Below, piece by piece: positions 62,286 to 64,000 of a stretch of 64,000 nucleotides of DNA (the stretch's first letter is position 1; each line of letters opens with the position of its first letter). The position numbers and the translations under genes are program-made. The stretch is from contig NZ_FSRU01000002.1 in the NCBI RefSeq assembly GCF_900142845.1, positions 1,612,001 through 1,676,000 on the forward strand, read 5' to 3'. The notes under the pieces were generated by a model that did not search any database, was not told the DNA's origin, and was given only the letters and a program-made list of their open reading frames with translations. The DNA is from Paraburkholderia phenazinium (GTDB lineage Bacteria; Pseudomonadota; Gammaproteobacteria; Burkholderiales; Burkholderiaceae).

Positions 62286-63113
62286 ATGTTGCTAGCCCAG
62301 ATCAGCGACCTGCATATCAAACGGCCCGGCGCGCTCGCTTACCAGCGGGTCGATACGGGCGCCGCGCTCGCGCATTGCGTCGCGGCGCTCAATGCGCTCG
62401 AGCCGCGTCCCGACGTCGTGATCATGACCGGCGATCTCGTCGATCAAGGCGACCCGGAGCAATACGCACACCTCAAGACGCTGCTCGCGCCGCTCGAGAT
62501 TCCGTACTACCTGCTGGTCGGCAATCACGACGACCGCACGGCCCTGCGCGAGGCGTTCAGCGACCGGCCCGAGTTGCGCACCGGCGGCGACTTCGTACAC
62601 TACGCAGTGGATGTCGGCCCGCTGCGCCTGATCGCGCTCGACTCGATCGTGCCGGGCCAAAGCGCCGGCAATCTCTGCGACGCACGTCTTGCCTGGCTCG
62701 AAACACAACTCGACGCCGCACGAGACCAGCCTGTGATCGTCGCCTTGCATCATCCGCCGTTCAAGTGCGGCATCGGACATATGGACGACCTGCGTCTCGA
62801 CCCGCATGCAGCCGAACGGCTGGCGGCGTTGATCGCGCGCCATCCGAACGTCGAGCGGGTGATCTGCGGTCATGTGCACCGGCCTATGTTCGTGCGCTTC
62901 GGCGGGACGATTGCCTCGGCGGTGCCGGCGCCCGCGCATCAGGTGGCGCTCGATCTGCGCGAGGATGCGCCGTCCGCGTTCACGCTGGAGCCGCCCGCCT
63001 TCGCCCTGCACTGGTACGACGCCGCGAGCGGCCTCGTGACGCATCATGCGTATGTGGACGGCGCCGACGGCCCGTATCCGTTCTACGACGAGGAAGGCGC
63101 GTTGATCGACTGA
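62286..63113 (+). CDS. Metallophosphoesterase, GpdQ-like phosphodiesterase
   Basis: A 275-residue cyclic-nucleotide/glycerophosphodiester-type metallophosphoesterase. The binuclear metal site is seen in ISDLHI (DxH), MTGDLVDQGD (GD), VGNHDDRTAL (GNHD), ALHHPPF and CGHVHRPMF (GHVH). The pattern resembles GpdQ of Enterobacter. It is the last gene of the ABC operon, 80 bp after the ATPase, so it likely cleaves the imported phosphodiester. No signal peptide, hence cytosolic. Confidence 0.9.
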   Translation: MLLAQISDLHIKRPGALAYQRVDTGAALAHCVAALNALEPRPDVVIMTGDLVDQGDPEQYAHLKTLLAPLEIPYYLLVGNHDDRTALREAFSDRPELRTGGDFVHYAVDVGPLRLIALDSIVPGQSAGNLCDARLAWLETQLDAARDQPVIVALHHPPFKCGIGHMDDLRLDPHAAERLAALIARHPNVERVICGHVHRPMFVRFGGTIASAVPAPAHQVALDLREDAPSAFTLEPPAFALHWYDAASGLVTHHAYVDGADGPYPFYDEEGALID

Positions 63114-63160
63114 GGGCGAAGCAGAGAAAGCGTGACCGCGTGCGTTGCCGCCAGCGGGTG

Positions 63161-63646
63161 TCAGCGCGAGAGAAAGGTGTGACGCACGCGCCGCGATTGC
63201 CTGAAATAAGGAATCGCGAGCGCCGCGGCGGCGAGCGCTTCAAGAAGGCCGTCGAATGGAACGGCGATGTCGATCCCGATCGCGTGGGTCATGTGGTCGC
63301 CCAGCAGAAAGGCGATAGTGCGCATCACGACGATGGCGAGCAGCCACGCCTGCACGTGGACCGGAAAGCGCGCCGATCTGCGCCATGCGAGCATCAGCAG
63401 CCACCCCGCACCGGCGACGACGAACGCGCCGATGGCGACATCCATGCCGACCATCGCCAGCACCGTCCGATACCAGCCATGCGTGTCGGGCCGCACGAAC
63501 ACCGCGAACAGTTCCCATTCGAGCATCATCTTGAGCGGATCGCGCATCTCGACGGCCGTGGCGATCACCAGCGCCGCGAGTCCGAGCAGAGCCAGCAGCA
63601 GCCCGCCGCCGAAGCCCTTTGGTTCAAGTCCCGCTGCTGTATCCAT
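63161..63646 (-). CDS. Small integral membrane protein, DUF2569-like
   Basis: A 161-residue protein with four predicted membrane helices (for example LLLALLGLAALVIATAVEM and LAMVGMDVAIGAFVVAGAGW), resembling the DUF2569 family. It is convergent with the phosphodiesterase gene. Function unknown. Confidence 0.75.
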   Translation of the reverse strand: MDTAAGLEPKGFGGGLLLALLGLAALVIATAVEMRDPLKMMLEWELFAVFVRPDTHGWYRTVLAMVGMDVAIGAFVVAGAGWLLMLAWRRSARFPVHVQAWLLAIVVMRTIAFLLGDHMTHAIGIDIAVPFDGLLEALAAAALAIPYFRQSRRVRHTFLSR

Positions 63647-63893
63647 GATGTTCCGTGTCCAGAATCGTCGATCGCCCCGGAGCGGGGCTGCGCGATTTTA
63701 CGGACCCAAGGCGAACGACCATCTCATTTTTTGACGCGGCGGCACGCATCGCCCCAGGCGCCGCCCTCGCCGCGAGCCGCGAGCCTGAAGCCGCCGGCAC
63801 ACCGGCACCCCCTCAGCACGATTCGCCATGCTCCGGTATCATCGGCTCGCTTGGAGACCGTCCATTCAGGCGGTCCCTCAAACGACCGCGCTC

Positions 63894-64000
63894 ATGTCCA
63901 CTTCCGATTCCGCCTCCCCCGCCGCCTCCGAACGCTCACTGCGCGGACTGCTGCTTCTGCTCGCCACCATCGCGGGCGTCTCCGTCGCGAACATCTACTA
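63894..64000 (+). CDS. MFS transporter, N-terminal fragment cut by window edge
   Basis: The ATG at 63894 opens a frame encoding a polar leader (MSTSDSASPAASERSL) then a hydrophobic helix ending VSVANIYY, a sequence typical of the first membrane helix of major facilitator transporters. Only the first ~35 residues lie in the window. Confidence 0.6.
   Translation, partial: MSTSDSASPAASERSLRGLLLLLATIAGVSVANIY

Noticed and set aside
63671..63699. GC-rich palindrome with TTTT near the small membrane gene
   Set aside because: No plus-strand gene ends there and it lies upstream of the minus-strand start; not a supported terminator.
1..64000. CRISPR arrays, rRNA genes and insertion sequences
   Set aside because: No regularly spaced repeats, rRNA segments or transposase genes were recognised.

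Overview
The window looks like chromosomal DNA of a Burkholderia-group betaproteobacterium, most like Paraburkholderia. The pointers are high GC with dense genes, two Gram-negative porins beginning MKKT...AHAQSSVTLYG, many ABC transporters paired with LysR, GntR, LacI and AraC regulators, and duplicated central-carbon genes inside accessory operons. It carries about 50 genes, nearly all intact. The last gene, an MFS transporter, runs off the right edge.

Layout. 0-8.8 kb: amino-acid and peptide catabolism on the minus strand (PLP aminotransferase, LuxR-type regulator, serine hydrolase, chemoreceptor, ornithine cyclodeaminase, AstE-like deacylase, LysR regulator). 9-15.8 kb: a porin and a four-gene dipeptide-type ABC operon with a fused ATPase. 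One 21-bp LysR-type site (GTGATC-N7-TAGATCRC, containing ATC-N9-GAT) occurs before the deacylase, between lysR and the porin, and before the peptide ABC operon, which ties these units into a probable regulon. 15.8-20.2 kb: a signal-less solute-binding-like protein, a GntR regulator and aconitase A. 20.5-31.2 kb: a second porin, an RND efflux tripartite operon, a TonB-dependent siderophore receptor with a Fur-like box, and a small lipoprotein. 31.4-34.5 kb: ketopantoate reductase, an AraC regulator and an alpha/beta hydrolase.

34.7-46.9 kb is the most striking metabolic block. A nine-gene minus-strand operon runs sugar ABC ATPase, permease, binding protein, SDR dehydrogenase, DhaK, DhaL, transketolase, class II aldolase, class I fructose bisphosphatase. 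It diverges from rpiB and a SorC-family regulator. The set fits uptake of a C4 polyol such as threitol or erythritol, oxidation to a tetrulose, phosphorylation by a split DhaK/DhaL kinase, isomerisation to erythrose 4-phosphate by the RpiB-like enzyme, and assimilation by aldolase (to sedoheptulose 1,7-bisphosphate), phosphatase and transketolase without transaldolase. Three related operator-like repeats lie in the divergent region.

46.9-53.3 kb: a redox and hydrolase group (quinone-type oxidoreductase, Tat-exported serine hydrolase, LysR, Tat-exported nitroreductase-like protein, aldehyde dehydrogenase). 53.4-56.1 kb: a small accessory patch of hypothetical genes and a HigBA-like toxin-antitoxin pair next to the 3' end of a tRNA gene. 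That tRNA, 56.5-56.9 kb, is tRNA-Leu(UAA) interrupted in the anticodon loop by a 279-nt group I intron whose core resembles the Azoarcus tRNA-Ile intron. 57-63.1 kb: a LacI regulator and an ABC importer operon ending in a GpdQ-like phosphodiesterase, which suggests phosphodiester uptake and cleavage. A small membrane protein and the start of an MFS transporter close the window.
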